From an uncultured Spirochaetales bacterium (GTDB lineage Bacteria; Spirochaetota; Spirochaetia; Sphaerochaetales; Sphaerochaetaceae): a stretch of DNA of 35,327 bases. A program made the position numbers and the translations under genes. Of the stretch, positions 33,584 to 35,327 are shown in pieces. The DNA lies in contig CALXRC010000023.1 of assembly GCA_944390865.1 (NCBI GenBank), positions 1-35,327 on the forward strand. Direction: 5' to 3'. How positions within the stretch are numbered: the first letter of the stretch is position 1; each line of letters begins with the position of its first letter. Under the pieces are notes generated by a model. It worked only from the letters and a program-made list of their open reading frames with translations, was not told the DNA's origin and ran no database searches.

Positions 33584-34383
33584 AGGTAATCTCCTTTTTT
33601 CTCTGCATCAAGTTTGATTTCATAGATCAGCCCCGGTCCGTTCTCATCTTCAGCACTTGTGGCGAAAGCCCTGCCGCCCGGGCCGATGGCAACAGACGAC
33701 AGCGAGGTCTTGAAGCCTGTGATCCTTGCTCCGGCCTCCTCAAGATCATGAGATCTCAGGCAGGCTATCTCACCCCTGTTCCACAGAGCAACGTAAAGCA
33801 TTCCGTCAGAACCTGCCGTCATTCCGTCAGGACAGGCGCCGTCTTCAAAGCGGTGGTTCATAACTTCCTTCAGGCCGGAAGGAACAAGCTCGTACTTTCT
33901 TACGATGTCAAGTGAAGAATCAACATGGAAAAATGTCTTCTCGTCCTGAAAGACCAGGCCGTTGGGAATTCCGTAGCCTTCGCTGATGATCTCTGCAGAA
34001 GTGCTGTCTATCCTGTACAAAGCCCCTTCCCTGCTTCTCGGTCCGTCAATTTTCATGGTTCCCATATAGAGACAGCCCTCAGGAGACACAGCGCCGTCAT
34101 TGAAGCGCATGTCGTCCGGCATGAAGGCTTTTATCACAAAGTGCTTTTTTCCTTTTCTGCAGTCATACAGATAAAGGCTGTTGCGGGTCGTCACAAGAAC
34201 AGTCTCAGGATCTTCTGTAAGATGGACAGATGTGGCGAAAGAACTGAAATCAATGCGTGAAAGAGCTCTGCCTTCACTTTTGATGCACAGCTGTCCGGCA
34301 AGGATATCAGTGAAATACAGCCTCGACACCCTCTCATCATACCTTGGCGATTCAGCCAGCAGAAAGGTTCCTTCACTCTTCAT
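33568..34383 (-). CDS. SMP-30/gluconolactonase-family lactonase
   Basis: The 271-residue protein is a six-bladed beta-propeller of the SMP-30/gluconolactonase/LRE family. Metal-binding positions are visible as E in AESPRYD, RFNDGAVSPEG, IPNGLVF and PDGMTAGSDGMLYVALW. It hydrolyses sugar lactones to aldonic acids in the cytoplasm (no signal peptide). It overlaps iclR upstream by 11 bases and the SDR gene downstream by 16 bases, with AAGGAGG before the ATG, so the set is tightly coupled. It fits as the second step of the proposed oxidative route. Confidence 0.88.
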   Translation of the reverse strand: MKSEGTFLLAESPRYDERVSRLYFTDILAGQLCIKSEGRALSRIDFSSFATSVHLTEDPETVLVTTRNSLYLYDCRKGKKHFVIKAFMPDDMRFNDGAVSPEGCLYMGTMKIDGPRSREGALYRIDSTSAEIISEGYGIPNGLVFQDEKTFFHVDSSLDIVRKYELVPSGLKEVMNHRFEDGACPDGMTAGSDGMLYVALWNRGEIACLRSHDLEEAGARITGFKTSLSSVAIGPGGRAFATSAEDENGPGLIYEIKLDAEKKGDYLWKIK

Positions 34384-35152
34384 AGCCGAGCCTCCTTGAA
34401 AGGTCTTCAGCCAGTACCAGGCTGTATGCCTTCATCTTCTCGTACCGCTCGCCACGGAACATGTCCTTCAGGCCGGAAAAGCTGAGGGCTCCTGCAAGTT
34501 TTCCCCCCTTTGCAAAGACAGGGCGGGTAAAGCAGCACAGGAACTCTTCATGCTCGCAGTTGTTTGACGCAAAGCCGTTTCTTCTGGCCTCAGCTGCAAT
34601 GCGCATAAATTCCTGCCTGTCGGTTATCGTGTTCTCTGAATAGGAGGAAAAGCTGCAGGCAGCGATGAGCCTGGCTTTCAGCTCCTCATCAGCAAAGGCC
34701 GCAAAAATCTTTCCTGCCCCTGTCGCATTCAGCGGAACTTCATTCTCTTCCAAATTTGCAAGTGCCAGAGGCTCGAAGGATGCAGAAGGGAATATCCTCA
34801 GCAGCAGGCGCAGGCGGTCTGCGGCAGCAACTGTGAAGTGGACAATCATTCCTGTCTGGTCTGCGGCCTTTCTCAGCTCATCTTCAAGCATCAGCCTGAG
34901 AGAAGCGAAACTGTCGCCGGCTGAGAGTCTGGCAAAGACAGCGCCCCTCTTATAAAGAGAAGATGCCTCATCAAAGTCGACATAGCCTTCGCTCTTCAGC
35001 GTATACAGAATCCTCAGCACATTGCTTTTGTTCATTCCCCCGCTGAGCTTCGTTATCTGTGAAAATGACAGGCCGTTCTCGTTCTGGAGAATCAGAGTAA
35101 GGATTTTCAGTGCTTTCTGCACTGCTGTTATCAGATAGCGTTCTTCTTCCAT
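34373..35152 (-). CDS. IclR-family transcriptional regulator
   Basis: The protein has an N-terminal winged helix-turn-helix (AVQKALKILTLILQNENGLSFSQITKLSGGMNKSNVLRILYTL) and a C-terminal IclR effector domain (MIVHFTVAAADRLRLLLRIFPS, PLNATGAGKIFAAF, ASNNCEHEEFLCC, FAKGGKLAGALSFSGL). IclR proteins usually repress a catabolic operon and are released by a pathway product. The longest frame opens with a TTG at 35221; the ATG at 35152 starts just before the HTH and is preferred (259 residues). No ribosome site precedes it. Two palindromes lie directly upstream, which implies autoregulation. It is the first gene of the sugar oxidation operon. Confidence 0.9.
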   Translation of the reverse strand: MEEERYLITAVQKALKILTLILQNENGLSFSQITKLSGGMNKSNVLRILYTLKSEGYVDFDEASSLYKRGAVFARLSAGDSFASLRLMLEDELRKAADQTGMIVHFTVAAADRLRLLLRIFPSASFEPLALANLEENEVPLNATGAGKIFAAFADEELKARLIAACSFSSYSENTITDRQEFMRIAAEARRNGFASNNCEHEEFLCCFTRPVFAKGGKLAGALSFSGLKDMFRGERYEKMKAYSLVLAEDLSRRLGYEE

Positions 35153-35153
35153 A

Positions 35154-35191
35154 GTTTTATTGTATAAAACATCAGTTTTATTACATAAACC
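35154..35191 (-). promoter_or_regulatory. Two tandem IclR-type operator palindromes
   Basis: The first, GTTTTAT-TGT-ATAAAAC (35154-35170), is a perfect palindrome. The second, GTTTTAT-TAC-ATAAACC (35175-35191), has one half-site nearly matching. Their centres are 21 bases apart, two turns of the helix. The first overlaps the TACAAT -10-like box six bases before the ATG, so binding would block transcription. Confidence 0.75.
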
Positions 35192-35235
35192 ATTGTTGCT
35201 GCGCTTTTTCAATTCTGTCAACAGAAAAAAGAAAA

Positions 35236-35263
35236 GGTTCTGGATGAACAGTCATCCAGAACC
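35236..35263 (-). terminator. Strong rho-independent terminator
   Basis: GGTTCTGGATGA (35236-35247) pairs perfectly with TCATCCAGAACC (35252-35263) around a four-base loop. On the minus strand it is followed by TTTTCTTTTTTC. It ends the transcript of the gene entering from the right edge. Confidence 0.9.
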
Positions 35264-35285
35264 GGTCAAAAGAGTTCCCTTTTTC

Positions 35286-35327
35286 TCAGAGTATCTGATC
35301 AAGAACGTGCTGCAGACGCTCCGCATC
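35286..35327 (-). CDS. C-terminal end of a gene cut by the window edge
   Basis: The last codons read DAERLQHVLDQIL with TGA at 35286-35288 and no further stop to the edge. They are followed by a strong terminator, which supports a real gene end. Thirteen residues are too few to name the product. The helical, charged end would fit many proteins, a solute-binding protein among them. Confidence 0.55.
   Translation of the reverse strand, partial: DAERLQHVLDQIL

Overview
The window reads as chromosomal DNA of a moderately GC-rich, host-associated anaerobe, most likely a spirochaete of the Sphaerochaeta/Treponema type. The basis is protein flavour: solute-binding proteins whose signal peptides end in FANGGS/FANGSS, a degraded three-part molybdenum-hydroxylase set ahead of dnaE, YesMN-type signalling, and a diet of host glycans and sugars. 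No rRNA, tRNA or CRISPR array was seen, so the placement is an inference and not proven.

Left part (1-11.4 kb, plus strand): a broken Doc/Fic toxin gene at the edge; a triad resembling xanthine dehydrogenase/CO dehydrogenase large, iron-sulfur and FAD subunits, whose large subunit has lost the molybdenum-site motifs; then a housekeeping block of dnaE, a YggT membrane protein, recG, rsmD and an acyl-ACP thioesterase, with slyX tail-to-tail on the other strand.

Centre (11.5-24.8 kb): a WYL-type regulator faces a NagB-like deaminase and a flavodoxin/ferredoxin protein. Next comes a glycosaminoglycan-type uptake and breakdown locus. A CUT1 sugar ABC transporter (binding protein plus two permeases, no ATPase) is divergent from a YesM/YesN-like sensor and regulator, which run directly into a GH88 unsaturated glucuronyl hydrolase, a heparinase II/III-type lyase and a discoidin-like protein. 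The enzymes lack signal peptides, so oligosaccharides are probably imported and then cut inside the cell. A lipoprotein of unknown function follows, with a run of ten C between its -35 and -10 boxes, a possible phase-variation switch. A short hairpin relic resembling the end of an IS200/IS605 or TnpB element lies just after it.

Right part (25.9-35.2 kb): an AraC regulator on plus faces a long minus-strand block: IclR regulator, SMP-30 lactonase, SDR dehydrogenase, IlvD/EDD dehydratase, RraA/HMG-aldolase-like protein, and an AraFGH-like sugar ABC transporter. Together these can be read as a complete non-phosphorylative route: import a sugar (pentose or similar), oxidise it to a lactone, open it to the aldonate, dehydrate it to a 2-keto-3-deoxy acid and cleave that to pyruvate plus an aldehyde. 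An RraA-family protein stands where a DHDPS- or HpcH-type aldolase would be expected. Two tandem palindromes lie at the iclR start, and part of the same sequence recurs before the transporter ATPase gene.

A cross-cutting pattern: several genes heading transcription units (molybdo-like subunit, dnaE, rsmD, yesM-like kinase, araC-like, iclR-like) have a -10-like hexamer only 6-9 bases before ATG and no Shine-Dalgarno sequence, which suggests leaderless mRNAs. Most genes inside operons have clear AGGAG sites. There is no stretch above 300 bases without a gene.
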